Positions 17,482 through 25,893 of a stretch of 64,000 bases of DNA are shown piece by piece. The first letter of the stretch is position 1, and each line of letters starts with the position of its first letter. The notes beneath the pieces were generated by a model that made no database searches, had not been told where the DNA came from, and saw nothing but the letters and a program-made list of their open reading frames with translations. Source of the DNA: Acinetobacter dispersus (GTDB lineage Bacteria; Pseudomonadota; Gammaproteobacteria; Pseudomonadales; Moraxellaceae); assembly GCF_009884975.1 (NCBI RefSeq), contig NZ_CP041970.1, positions 2,232,001 through 2,296,000 on the forward strand. Direction: 5' to 3'. The translations under genes were made by a program, and so were the position numbers.

Positions 17482-19055
17482 AGCCCCGCTGTAGTGATTT
17501 TCATATGTTGAATCAGTAAACCATCTATAACGGCTGATCCCATATTAGTAGCGCCAGCAGTGCCAGCTTTTCCAAACGAAATACCTACTGCAGAGGCTGA
17601 TTTATCAGCGATAAGTAAATTATTAGCACCTTGAGTCACCGACCCAATACTAATACTACTATGTGTTGGTAATGTGGTATTTGTAGGCAAACTACCATAA
17701 TCATTACGTGGTGAACCACCTTGATAGCCTGTTAAAGTACTTGTACCACAGGTAAATACATTACAAGTTGATCCATAATATGTAACCGCAGCATCTCCTG
17801 TATCTCCTGCGTAGCGGGTATATATTTTGGAGTATATCTCTACTTTATTGGGAATTCGGGCAATTTCTAAGCTAAAGTTTTTCCCATCTGAACCTAAAAT
17901 TAAAGGCTGATAAAGTGAACCCAACACTAAATTTGTATTTAAGTTATAAATAAATAAACCTTCATCTGGAGAGAAGTTAGGTGCAGTTGTAACTCCGCTT
18001 CCACTTACACCAGGACTCGCTAACAGTCCCTGAGCTGTTCCAGTTGTACAACCATTTGGATTACCTGCACCACACTCACGAGTACTTAAACGCAAAACAT
18101 CTGCATCAGATGCCGTTGTGCCTGTACCACTGTTAAAACGGAGGATTCCTGATAGTCCAAGCGTATTGTTATAAAAAGAACTCATACCATTGGTGTTCGT
18201 AGCGCCACCTAATGTTTGAAAAACCTGTAAATTACTACCATTTATGCTAAAACCATTCCAAACGCCTTGCAAACGCAACCGATTTGCACGCCCAGTTGTA
18301 TTTTGCCCAAAGTTTTCACCTAAATTGAATTGATTTACATCACCTTCGGCTTTACTTTGATCTCTTACAAAAGCATCTGCCCATAATGCCAATTTCAAAT
18401 TATAAGCATCGGCTCCATTTGCAGCTAAGGTAGGCACTGTAGTTTCATAAAGTGGTGCTTCAAGGTTCAGATAAGTCACTTGACATTTGGTATCTGCGGC
18501 ACCTGTACAATTCGTCGCACTAAAATTCGGTACATTTTTAGCGGTTGTTGTTTTAAATAACCATGGATTCGCAGCAGTCCCCCAAGATGTAATTGCTGCA
18601 TTTGCAGTTCCGTTTGTAATTCCACTATCTAAGCGACTATTACTATTATTACTGGCATTTTTAGATAATGCTAAACCATATAAATAAAGATCAGCCTTCC
18701 CTACAGAATGATCAACAGGTCTAACAGTACCACTAATTGCTGTGGTTCCATCGGAGACATAACCATCTTTATTGGTATCCTGAACAGTTGAGGTAAGACC
18801 ACCGATTGGTAAATAATGGATATAACCTGTATCTTTTGTACGATCTGTTAATAGCGTGTTTAATGATTCATTTGCACCAGCTTCACGAAATACAAAAAAA
18901 CTGTTCGTTGGTAAAATTGCAATCCCTTCACCAGTCGTTTCACTTAATCCTTGATCGGTCAATTCTTGTAATGCAAAAACAGATTGACTTAAACATAAGC
19001 CAATTAGACTTACCAATAATTTTTTTTGAAAAGATACCGTATGAAGTGTAGTCAT
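17478..19055 (-). CDS. Exported TGQ-motif protein, cluster member A
   Basis: About 525 residues. The ATG at 19055 follows a strong GGAAGG site and is preferred to an upstream extension. The signal peptide (KKLLVSLIGLCLSQSVFA) is followed by LQELTDQGLSETTGEGIAIL, the shared motif in a TGE form. The body is Asn/Thr/Ser/Gly-rich and carries several close Cys pairs (CTGAADTKC, CNVFTC, CGAGNPNGC). A short acidic stretch, DTNKDGYVSDG, resembles a calcium-binding loop. It is the first gene of an A-B-C(-D) operon. No known enzyme or adhesin domain is recognised. Confidence 0.8.
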   Translation of the reverse strand: MTTLHTVSFQKKLLVSLIGLCLSQSVFALQELTDQGLSETTGEGIAILPTNSFFVFREAGANESLNTLLTDRTKDTGYIHYLPIGGLTSTVQDTNKDGYVSDGTTAISGTVRPVDHSVGKADLYLYGLALSKNASNNSNSRLDSGITNGTANAAITSWGTAANPWLFKTTTAKNVPNFSATNCTGAADTKCQVTYLNLEAPLYETTVPTLAANGADAYNLKLALWADAFVRDQSKAEGDVNQFNLGENFGQNTTGRANRLRLQGVWNGFSINGSNLQVFQTLGGATNTNGMSSFYNNTLGLSGILRFNSGTGTTASDADVLRLSTRECGAGNPNGCTTGTAQGLLASPGVSGSGVTTAPNFSPDEGLFIYNLNTNLVLGSLYQPLILGSDGKNFSLEIARIPNKVEIYSKIYTRYAGDTGDAAVTYYGSTCNVFTCGTSTLTGYQGGSPRNDYGSLPTNTTLPTHSSISIGSVTQGANNLLIADKSASAVGISFGKAGTAGATNMGSAVIDGLLIQHMKITTAGL

Positions 19056-19245
19056 CTTGACCTTCCTGTTAACGATGCTCCGCACCAACTTTATTTTTTT
19101 AATCCATTTGAGTGATCAATCTTTAGTAATAAAGAATTTGCATCCAAGCACCACTCAACTTTAACTACTATAGATTATTATGCCTAACAATTACACAAAT
19201 GCAAAAAAACAGGGGAAATGTTACATTTTTCCGATAAGCGAAACG

Positions 19246-19267
19246 AAAAGTAGTCTTAGCTACTTTC
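19246..19267 (-). terminator. Possible terminator after paralogue P1
   Basis: A seven-base-pair hairpin, AAAGTAG-TCTTAG-CTACTTT, lies just beyond the stop codon at 19275. On the minus strand the following run is interrupted (TTTTCGTTTCG), so it is weaker than the terminators of the other paralogues. Confidence 0.45.
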
Positions 19268-19274
19268 AATTAAA

Positions 19275-20696
19275 TCAGCAATATTTCAAACTGCCATAAC
19301 AATTCGGAACAAAACTTTGTGCACTTAAGACCTGATTTACTAATGGGAAATCTACATAGGTTTGTGGGGTATTGGCTGGAGCGCCATTGCCCGGACCTAA
19401 ATAAATCTTAGGAACTTGAAGAACTGTTCCAAATAAGCATCCAGTAATACTACATCTCGGCATATTATTATAAAGTGCACCATTAATTGTAGTATTTCCC
19501 TGATCACCCGCTGGCCCTAATGCTTGGCGTAAACTTGAATCTGGAATATCTACGTTGTTGCTTGGGCTGATACTCCCGATATCAATGCCACCACCAAATG
19601 CTAACCACCATCCCTGTTGTGCAATATTTGCAGCAGCAGCACCTGGCCATTGAATATTTTTATTTTGAAGAGATAAAGAAAATGCATTTCCATTCACAGG
19701 AATTTTATGAATTAATCCTAAACTTTGACTTACCTGAACATTTGCTTTCAGATTAGAGATCGTTCCTGAAACACCTTCTTTCAGAGGTAACCCCAATGCT
19801 GTAGCAGTCACACAGCTTGTTTCCTGACCCGCAGGACACTTGAACGTAATATCACCAATATTTGCAATACCCGTAAGCTGGACAGCAGTTTGCCGCTTAC
19901 CATTGACTACAGCTGGATTGGTAGTAAAACTCGCAGAAGCACTACTCAACTCAATATTATATGTAGAGGCAGTGTAATTAACTGGTGCCCATCCCCCTAA
20001 ACAAAAGTCTCCCAACTTTGCTCCAATACACATTTCCACGCGCCCGGTCATATCACCAATCGCTTGTGTCATATTTCTGGCATTTGTTACTGCTGTACCG
20101 CTTGCAGAGTTTAACTCCATATAACCACTCAGACTATTGATACCATTGGGTATACCAACCTTTCCACTTGTTTGTGAGTTTTCTGTTCCAAACGTTAACA
20201 TGCCTATAACACTTTCAGCACTCAGTCTAAGTCCTTCCACAGATCGAGTCGAAGCTGAATTAGGATTTTTAATTGCAAACTCTATGAAAGGGTTGTTCAT
20301 GATTGCATCGGATTGAACTCGCGCTGCACGATTTGCTGCGGTGTCCTGAGTATCAGTAGATGCACCACTTAAGCTAAAATTATCAATATCAATATCACAA
20401 CTACCTGCACCATTTATACCACCACAACCTAATTGTAATTTTTTAATATTGGCATTGATTTCAACTTTAGCCTCAAAGCCCAGTTTATAAAAACCAATAT
20501 TTGTATCGCCACCAGTTCTTTTAGCTTCCAAGTTCAATGCATCACTTGGGGCGATATATGACAAACTCATTAATGCCTGCCCAGTCGTAGCAGACATTTC
20601 ACTATCTGTCATACTTTGTAAAGTTGGAGAAGCAACCGTTATTGAATTAACAAGGCAGCCTGACACTCCCAAAATAAATAAGTATCTACTTTTCAT
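19275..20696 (-). CDS. Exported TGQ-motif paralogue P1
   Basis: 473 residues, and the most diverged of four tandem paralogues. The N-terminal signal is followed by PTLQSMTDSEMSATTGQALM. Conserved blocks in order: IGFYKLGFEAKVEINANIKK, a Cys pair LGCGGINGAGSCDIDIDNFS, FIEFAIKNPNSASTRSVEG, GINSLSGYMEL, a GWW block (QQGWWLAFGGGIDIGSISPS) and the terminal NCYGSLKYC. The middle region (about residues 210-340) varies between copies. A VSGC lipobox-like sequence occurs in the signal region, but ordinary signal-peptidase cleavage fits as well. AGGA lies nine bases before the ATG. Function unknown. Confidence 0.8.
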   Translation of the reverse strand: MKSRYLFILGVSGCLVNSITVASPTLQSMTDSEMSATTGQALMSLSYIAPSDALNLEAKRTGGDTNIGFYKLGFEAKVEINANIKKLQLGCGGINGAGSCDIDIDNFSLSGASTDTQDTAANRAARVQSDAIMNNPFIEFAIKNPNSASTRSVEGLRLSAESVIGMLTFGTENSQTSGKVGIPNGINSLSGYMELNSASGTAVTNARNMTQAIGDMTGRVEMCIGAKLGDFCLGGWAPVNYTASTYNIELSSASASFTTNPAVVNGKRQTAVQLTGIANIGDITFKCPAGQETSCVTATALGLPLKEGVSGTISNLKANVQVSQSLGLIHKIPVNGNAFSLSLQNKNIQWPGAAAANIAQQGWWLAFGGGIDIGSISPSNNVDIPDSSLRQALGPAGDQGNTTINGALYNNMPRCSITGCLFGTVLQVPKIYLGPGNGAPANTPQTYVDFPLVNQVLSAQSFVPNCYGSLKYC

Positions 20697-20842
20697 TATA
20701 AAAATCCTTTTATACTTTAAAATCTGAGTAAATGCTCTTTTATTCCAATATAACCAATTTTTTATGCAAATTAGACATTATCCGACGAAAATGACCTATA
20801 AAGGTAAATCAGTAGTTTTTTCTAAATACTCATGTTAAAAAC

Positions 20843-20869
20843 AAAAAAAGCAGCAACTGCTGCTTTTTT
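20843..20869 (-). terminator. Terminator after paralogue P2
   Basis: A GCAGC-AACT-GCTGC hairpin flanked by A and T runs ends 12 bp beyond the P2 stop codon at 20881. Confidence 0.8.
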
Positions 20870-20880
20870 AAGAAACTAAA

Positions 20881-22257
20881 TTAACAAAACTTTAAGCCAC
20901 CATAGCAATTTGGAGTTATATTTTGTGAAGTTAAAATTAAATTAGATAAGGGCAAGTTCACATAATTACCTGTCAAATCAATTGGAGAAACAGTTTTGGT
21001 AATACCGGCACCAAAGATTGCATTAATCCCATCTCCTAATCCCAATGCAAGCTTATATTCAGGTTGTGCAAGTTTTTGCCCTAAAAGTGTTGCAATCTGT
21101 GGATACACACTTGATATATCCAATTTATTTTTAGGCGATATCTCCCCTAAATCAATTGGATCTTGCATAGATAACCACCAGCCAGGCTGTGCAACCTCAG
21201 CAGCACCCGGCCAACGCAATGCCGTAGATTGTAAAGATAAATAACCAGAACTGTTAATTGGAATATTATGTATATAACCTAAACCTTCGCTAAATGTGAT
21301 ATTTGCTTTTAAATTATCTAGACTAGTATTCAACTTAACAAAAGTATCACTGACACATGCAACGAAAATAACACATGCACTTTTTGTCAGATGGGCCCCT
21401 AATTGACCAGATGAGGTTGTTATAGCAATATTTGGAATGTTCGCTATAGCTTGAACATTTGCTGTAGTCATACGATTGCCAGTTACAGTTTGATTACTTA
21501 CAGAAAACTGCGCATTTACAGATGGGATCGTTAATCCTGTATTATTACTTGTTCCATAACCTACAGTAACTGCTGAATTGGCACTACAACCACTTGTACA
21601 TAGCGGTATACTAGTCGTATCCACGACAGTATTAATTGTTTCGCCAGGATGTGTACCAAAAGTACCTGCTAACGTCGTCGCCGTGCCATAGCCATTAATA
21701 ACGAGATATCCCGATAGGCTATTAATCCCATTTGGGGAATCATTATTTGTACCTGCTGTTAATAGACCTACAATTTTTTCTGCGCTTAAACGAAAACCTT
21801 GTATACTTCTTGTTGAGGCAGAATTAGGGTTTTTAATTGCAAATTCAAGGAAAGGATTTGTTATAACTGCATCTGAACTTGCTCTATCTGTTGAAGAACT
21901 TGTTATATTTCCACTTAAACTTAAATTATCAATATCAATATCACATCCCCCTGCTCCGTTGATTCCACCGCATCCAAGCTGGAGTTTTTTGATATTTGCG
22001 TTCAACTCCAGAGTACCTTCTAAGCCTAATTTATAAAATCCCACTCCACCATTACTCGCATTATTATTACCTGAGCGTATTGATTCTAAATTGGCTGCGT
22101 CGGTAGGTGATATATAAGATAGACTCATCAATGCCTGTCCCGTAGTTGCAGACAACTCACTATCAGACATAGAGTGTAGAGTAGAAGCAGCATAAGCTGA
22201 ATTAGCACAACAACTTATTATCCCTAAAAAGATTACAGATAAATTTCTACTTTTCAC
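20881..22257 (-). CDS. Exported TGQ-motif paralogue P2
   Basis: 458 residues. It starts with GTG at 22257, within the same AGGATTTTTATA leader that precedes the ATG of its neighbours. The signal peptide ends NSAYA and the mature N-terminus is STLHSMSDSELSATTGQALM. It shares with P3 almost identical blocks: GGVGFYKLGLEGTLELNANI, the Cys pair LGCGGINGAGGCDIDIDNLS, FLEFAIKNPNSASTR, GINSLSGY, QPGWWLSMQDPIDLGEISP and the terminal NCYGGLKFC. The variable centre contains its own Cys residues (CTSGC). It has its own promoter and terminator. Function unknown. Confidence 0.82.
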   Translation of the reverse strand: MKSRNLSVIFLGIISCCANSAYAASTLHSMSDSELSATTGQALMSLSYISPTDAANLESIRSGNNNASNGGVGFYKLGLEGTLELNANIKKLQLGCGGINGAGGCDIDIDNLSLSGNITSSSTDRASSDAVITNPFLEFAIKNPNSASTRSIQGFRLSAEKIVGLLTAGTNNDSPNGINSLSGYLVINGYGTATTLAGTFGTHPGETINTVVDTTSIPLCTSGCSANSAVTVGYGTSNNTGLTIPSVNAQFSVSNQTVTGNRMTTANVQAIANIPNIAITTSSGQLGAHLTKSACVIFVACVSDTFVKLNTSLDNLKANITFSEGLGYIHNIPINSSGYLSLQSTALRWPGAAEVAQPGWWLSMQDPIDLGEISPKNKLDISSVYPQIATLLGQKLAQPEYKLALGLGDGINAIFGAGITKTVSPIDLTGNYVNLPLSNLILTSQNITPNCYGGLKFC

Positions 22258-22320
22258 TATAAAAATCCTTTTTTTAACTCTAAAAAGCTAGATAAAAATA
22301 CTTGTTTCTATACACCCCTA

Positions 22321-22447
22321 TTACTGGCAAAAATGAGTTACCAAACCCAATGCCACAAGTATTATTTCCCCAATATAAACTCAATTTATATTAAATAATA
22401 GACAATATATGTCAAAAATATCCTATAAAGATAATAGAAATGTCATG
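22321..22447. repeat. Duplicated upstream region, copy 1 (upstream of P2)
   Basis: About 125 bp beginning GGCAAAAATGAGTT and containing AATATAAACTCAATTTAT and TAAATAATAGACAA. It is repeated in direct orientation at 23951-24077 upstream of P3. On the minus strand it contains a candidate promoter for P2. The similarity shows that the paralogues were duplicated together with their control regions. Confidence 0.75.
22388..22415 (-). promoter_or_regulatory. Candidate sigma-70 promoter of paralogue P2
   Basis: On the minus strand a consensus -35 TTGACA (22410-22415) is followed after 16 bases by TAATAT (22388-22393) as the -10 box. This would leave a 5' leader of about 120 nt before the GTG at 22257. 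The equivalent position upstream of P3 keeps the -10 region but has a changed -35. Confidence 0.5.
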
Positions 22448-22495
22448 AAAAATCATATAATCTAAAACTGGTAAATCTATCATTGAATAAGAATA

Positions 22496-22521
22496 AAAAA
22501 GACAGCCTGAGCTGTCTTTTT
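22496..22521 (-). terminator. Terminator after paralogue P3
   Basis: A GACAGC-CTGA-GCTGTC hairpin lies between an A run and a T run, 17 bp beyond the P3 stop codon at 22538. Its stem sequence is shared with the terminator after P4. Confidence 0.85.
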
Positions 22522-22537
22522 CATTAAAAAGATTAAG

Positions 22538-23890
22538 TTAACAAAATTTTAAGCCACCATAACAGTTAGGAGCAAAGTCTTGGTTTTTTAAAGATAAGTT
22601 CGTTAAGGCTAAGTTGGCTGGTGTTGCACTATCTGGCAAATTGATCGGACCAATATTAATATTACCGGCCAAACAGCTCGTTGCAAAGAAACCACAATAT
22701 ACCCATTGGTTTGCTAACTGCTTATTAACTAATCCTAAAGCTTCAATAATTGTAGGCATCGCAATATCAACATTCTTATTGGGCGTGATATCACCAATAT
22801 CAATAGGATTAGAAAACTCTAACCACCATCCTTGCTGAGCAACAGATTTTGTCCCAGGCCAACGTATATCTTGTTTTTGTAGTGCTAATGATGCAGGTGT
22901 TCCATTAAGATTCGCTTTATGAAAAAGCCCTAAATCTTCATCAATCGTCACATTTACATTTAAATTATTCAAAACACCATTTGCAGTACCAGATAATGGA
23001 ATGCCAATACCAGTATTCGCAGACAAATTACCAGAAATATTAATTCCATTTACGATTGTTGAGGCCACTAAAGGAGCCGATGTTATACGCTTTCCCGTAA
23101 TGGGTTGACCTGGTAAAGTTAAACTTGCTTGCTGTGACGGTGTTAAGTTCAAGGTATAACCAGTAGTCGTATAAGTCGTTTGTACAATCCCACAGCTACC
23201 AAAATAGGGTCCACTACATGCTTTACCACTCAAAGCGACATTCGTTGGATTAGTTGCCCCATTTTGCGTTATCGTTATTGGATTAACAGTCGCCATTCCT
23301 GTTTGTGGTGAAACTTCCATATAACCACTTAAACTATTAATCCCACTTCTAATGCCATTATTATTTGAATCTTTAGCATTTTCTAAACCAAAAGTAATCA
23401 AACCCTCTGCTTTTTCTGAACTCAACCTGAAGCCTGTCACTTCGCGTGTTGATGCTGAGTTTGGGTTTTTAATCGCAAACTCGATAAATGGATTCGTTAA
23501 TTTAGCTGAAGAGCTTGCACGACCGACACTCGTATTCGAATCACCACTTAAACTCAAATAGTCGATATCAATGTCACATCCTCCTGCTCCATTGATACCC
23601 CCACACCCTAGTTGCAGTTTTTTGATATTTGCATTCAACTCAAGTGTAGCCTCTAATCCTAATTTATAGAATCCAACCCCGCCATTACTCGCATTACTAT
23701 TGCCTGATCTTTTTGATTCTAGATTAGATAAATCTGCAGGAGCTAGATAAGACAAGCTCATGAGTGCCTGTCCAGTGGTAGCCGCCAATTCACTATCAGA
23801 CATAGAATGTAGAGTAGAAGTAGCATAAGCTGAATGCGTGCAACAACTTATTATTCCTAAAAACATTACAGATAAATCTCTATTCTTCAT
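22538..23890 (-). CDS. Exported TGQ-motif paralogue P3
   Basis: 450 residues, the closest relative of P2. The first 25 residues differ only slightly from P2's, and the signal peptide ends HSAYA. Shared blocks: STLHSMSDSELAATTGQALM, GGVGFYKLGLEATLELNANI, LGCGGINGAGGCDIDIDYLS, FIEFAIKNPNSASTREVTG, GINSLSGYMEV, QQGWWLEFSNPIDIGDITP and the terminal NCYGGLKFC. The centre (about residues 210-330) is unlike P2 and carries CSGPYFGSCG and CGFFATSC. The ATG is preceded by AGGGATTTTTAT. Function unknown. Confidence 0.82.
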   Translation of the reverse strand: MKNRDLSVMFLGIISCCTHSAYATSTLHSMSDSELAATTGQALMSLSYLAPADLSNLESKRSGNSNASNGGVGFYKLGLEATLELNANIKKLQLGCGGINGAGGCDIDIDYLSLSGDSNTSVGRASSSAKLTNPFIEFAIKNPNSASTREVTGFRLSSEKAEGLITFGLENAKDSNNNGIRSGINSLSGYMEVSPQTGMATVNPITITQNGATNPTNVALSGKACSGPYFGSCGIVQTTYTTTGYTLNLTPSQQASLTLPGQPITGKRITSAPLVASTIVNGINISGNLSANTGIGIPLSGTANGVLNNLNVNVTIDEDLGLFHKANLNGTPASLALQKQDIRWPGTKSVAQQGWWLEFSNPIDIGDITPNKNVDIAMPTIIEALGLVNKQLANQWVYCGFFATSCLAGNINIGPINLPDSATPANLALTNLSLKNQDFAPNCYGGLKFC

Positions 23891-23950
23891 AATAAAAATC
23901 CCTTTGGCTCTACCAAGCTAGAGAACAATACTCGCGTCCATGCGACACTA

Positions 23951-24077
23951 TTAACGGCAAAAAATGAGTTGTCTAACCCAATGACATAAATATTTCTGTC
24001 AATATAAACTCAATTTATGTTAAATAATAGACAAAATGTAACAAATATATCCTCTAAAAATAAATAAAATGTCACAA
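23951..24077. repeat. Duplicated upstream region, copy 2 (upstream of P3)
   Basis: Second copy of the direct repeat at 22321-22447. It shares GGCAAAAAATGAGTT, AACCCAATG, AATATAAACTCAATTTAT and TAAATAATAGACAA in the same order and spacing. It lies upstream of the P3 start and downstream of the P4 terminator. Confidence 0.75.
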
Positions 24078-24127
24078 AAGGTTAAACATCAATAATTAAG
24101 AATGTATAAGCCCCTATGTATAAATAT

Positions 24128-24153
24128 AAAAAGACAGCATATGCTGTCTTTTT
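24128..24153 (-). terminator. Terminator after paralogue P4
   Basis: A perfect palindrome with stem GACAGC...GCTGTC and flanking A/T runs ends 15 bp beyond the P4 stop codon at 24169. Confidence 0.85.
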
Positions 24154-24168
24154 ATTAAAGAGGTCAAG

Positions 24169-25632
24169 CTAACAAAATTTTAAACTTCCATAACAGTTGG
24201 GAGCAAAATTTTGCCCATTGAGCTGTAAATTAGAGAGGTTCATCTGCAAAGGAGAAACATTAGATAAATCTACATTTCCAATATCTGCATCTAAGCCCAT
24301 TCCTGTCATTACCCCCAAAATATCACTTGTTCTTGCAGGGTTCTGTTTTAAATAATTTCCAGCTTTGGCAGCAAACTGCCCTAGTAAAGGTTCAAGACTC
24401 AATCTTTGCGTAGGTTCCACACGCCCAATACTCACAGGATCTTGCAAAGCTAACCACCATCCTTGTTGTGCTATATTTGTCACCTCCGAATCTGGCCATA
24501 AAATATTTTGATTTTGTAGGCTCAATGACGCCGCTGAATTAATCTCTAATCGATGAATATACCCAAGAGCTTCTTGAAAATTTACTGTTGCCTTAGCTCC
24601 ACTCACAGAACCACTCATTCGAATATTACTAAACTGGCGCCCTTCCCATGCTACTAAACATGTTGGAGCGAGTGTCAGATTTCTACATCCCGTAATCACA
24701 GCATCCACCGGATTACCTGCCGTATAGACTGCTATAGTTCTTCCATTAGTATCTGTAGTAGTTCTGCCTCCTGATGGATAGTCATTTCCTGTTCCTAAAT
24801 GAATTGTTGGAACATTAACTGTTGCATTTAAACCAACTGAAATATTTCTCTTACCATTTACGACTATTTGTGGAGTTTCAAAAGGAAGATTATTCATTTC
24901 AGGGATACTAAACCCACCACCGTTAGTTCTAAAATCTGCATCAGCTAAATCAACTAGTACATTAGCAATTAAACGTCCTTCTATCGGATAAGTCGCTAGG
25001 CTCATATATTGTGCTGCTGTATTTGCATAACCCTTAATTTTGCTTCTCTCTGCTTCAGTATCTCCAATACCAGATCTCACTTTCATATAACCAGAAAGAC
25101 TGTTTATTCCATCAGGATTAGCCGAATTTTCTGTTCCAAATGTTAATAAACCTAAAACTTTTTCAGCACTTAACCTTAACCCAACTACATTGCGAGTTGC
25201 TGCAGAATTTGGATTTTTAATTGCAAACTCTATAAATGGATTCGTTAGTTTTGCACTCGAACTTGCTCGTCCCTCTCTCGTATCTGAAACTCCACTCAAA
25301 CTCAGATAATCAATATCAATATCGCATCCACCAATACCATTTACACCACCACAACCTAATTGTAGTTTTTTAATATTAGTATTAAGTTCTAACTCTGCCT
25401 CCATACCTAAACGATAAAAACCAAGATTTTGATCCCCGCCTGAGCGCTGACTCTCCAAGTTTTTAGCATCAGTCGGTGCAATATAAGACAGACTCATTAA
25501 TGCCTGCCCTGTCGACGCAGATAACTCACTATCCGTCATACTTTTTAATGTACTGGTAGTGGCATATGCAAAATTTAAGCATGAACTGCCTAACAAAAAT
25601 ATTGCTAAATGACGAGATTTAAACTGTCGCAT
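24169..25632 (-). CDS. Exported TGQ-motif paralogue P4
   Basis: 487 residues; the first gene transcribed in the paralogue series and the longest of the four. The ATG at 25632 follows a GGAGG site. The signal peptide ends NFAYA and is followed by STLKSMTDSELSASTGQALM. Blocks conserved with P1-P3: LGFYRLGMEAELELNTNIKK, LGCGGVNGIGGCDIDIDYLS, FIEFAIKNPNSAATRNVVG, GINSLSGYMKV, QQGWWLALQDPVSIGRVEP and the terminal NCYGSLKFC. Its centre is longer and unlike the others and includes CRNLTLAPTC. Function unknown; a secreted or surface role is inferred from the signal peptide only. Confidence 0.82.
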   Translation of the reverse strand: MRQFKSRHLAIFLLGSSCLNFAYATTSTLKSMTDSELSASTGQALMSLSYIAPTDAKNLESQRSGGDQNLGFYRLGMEAELELNTNIKKLQLGCGGVNGIGGCDIDIDYLSLSGVSDTREGRASSSAKLTNPFIEFAIKNPNSAATRNVVGLRLSAEKVLGLLTFGTENSANPDGINSLSGYMKVRSGIGDTEAERSKIKGYANTAAQYMSLATYPIEGRLIANVLVDLADADFRTNGGGFSIPEMNNLPFETPQIVVNGKRNISVGLNATVNVPTIHLGTGNDYPSGGRTTTDTNGRTIAVYTAGNPVDAVITGCRNLTLAPTCLVAWEGRQFSNIRMSGSVSGAKATVNFQEALGYIHRLEINSAASLSLQNQNILWPDSEVTNIAQQGWWLALQDPVSIGRVEPTQRLSLEPLLGQFAAKAGNYLKQNPARTSDILGVMTGMGLDADIGNVDLSNVSPLQMNLSNLQLNGQNFAPNCYGSLKFC

Positions 25633-25841
25633 GACCGACCTCCGTGTTTAAAACATCCATATTTGTTTATTTTTATAATGTCTTATATCAACTACAGACG
25701 AGGTTCTAATCTATTTACACGCTGTGAGCTGGTATAAAAACAAATCGTTTTTTAATTATATTTTAAATAATATTAAATACAAGTTTAATTTAACTAAACA
25801 ATTTAGGCCATAAATATAAAATTTGTTTAAACAAATCACAT

Positions 25842-25878
25842 AAAAAAGCCCATCCTATTTTCATAGAATGAGCTTTTT
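25842..25878 (-). terminator. Terminator of dcd
   Basis: An imperfect hairpin (AAAAAGC-CAT-CTAT pairing with ATAG-ATG-GCTTTTT) with a terminal T run lies 16 bp beyond the dcd stop codon. The remaining DNA up to the P4 start (25633-25841) is very AT-rich, with no gene seen. Confidence 0.75.
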
Positions 25879-25893
25879 AATCTGCCTTAATAA

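Noticed and set aside
13134..25632. The cluster as a prophage or insertion element
   Set aside because: No integrase, transposase, capsid, lysis or attachment sequence was seen; all genes encode exported proteins.
13134..25632. The cluster as the Acinetobacter fil pilus operon
   Set aside because: I could not match the individual proteins to FilA-FilF with any confidence, and no chaperone or usher is present; the similarity is only in general character.
19275..25632. Paralogues P1-P4 as lipoproteins
   Set aside because: Only P1 has a reasonable lipobox (VSGC); the others end in AYA-type sites that favour ordinary signal peptidase cleavage.
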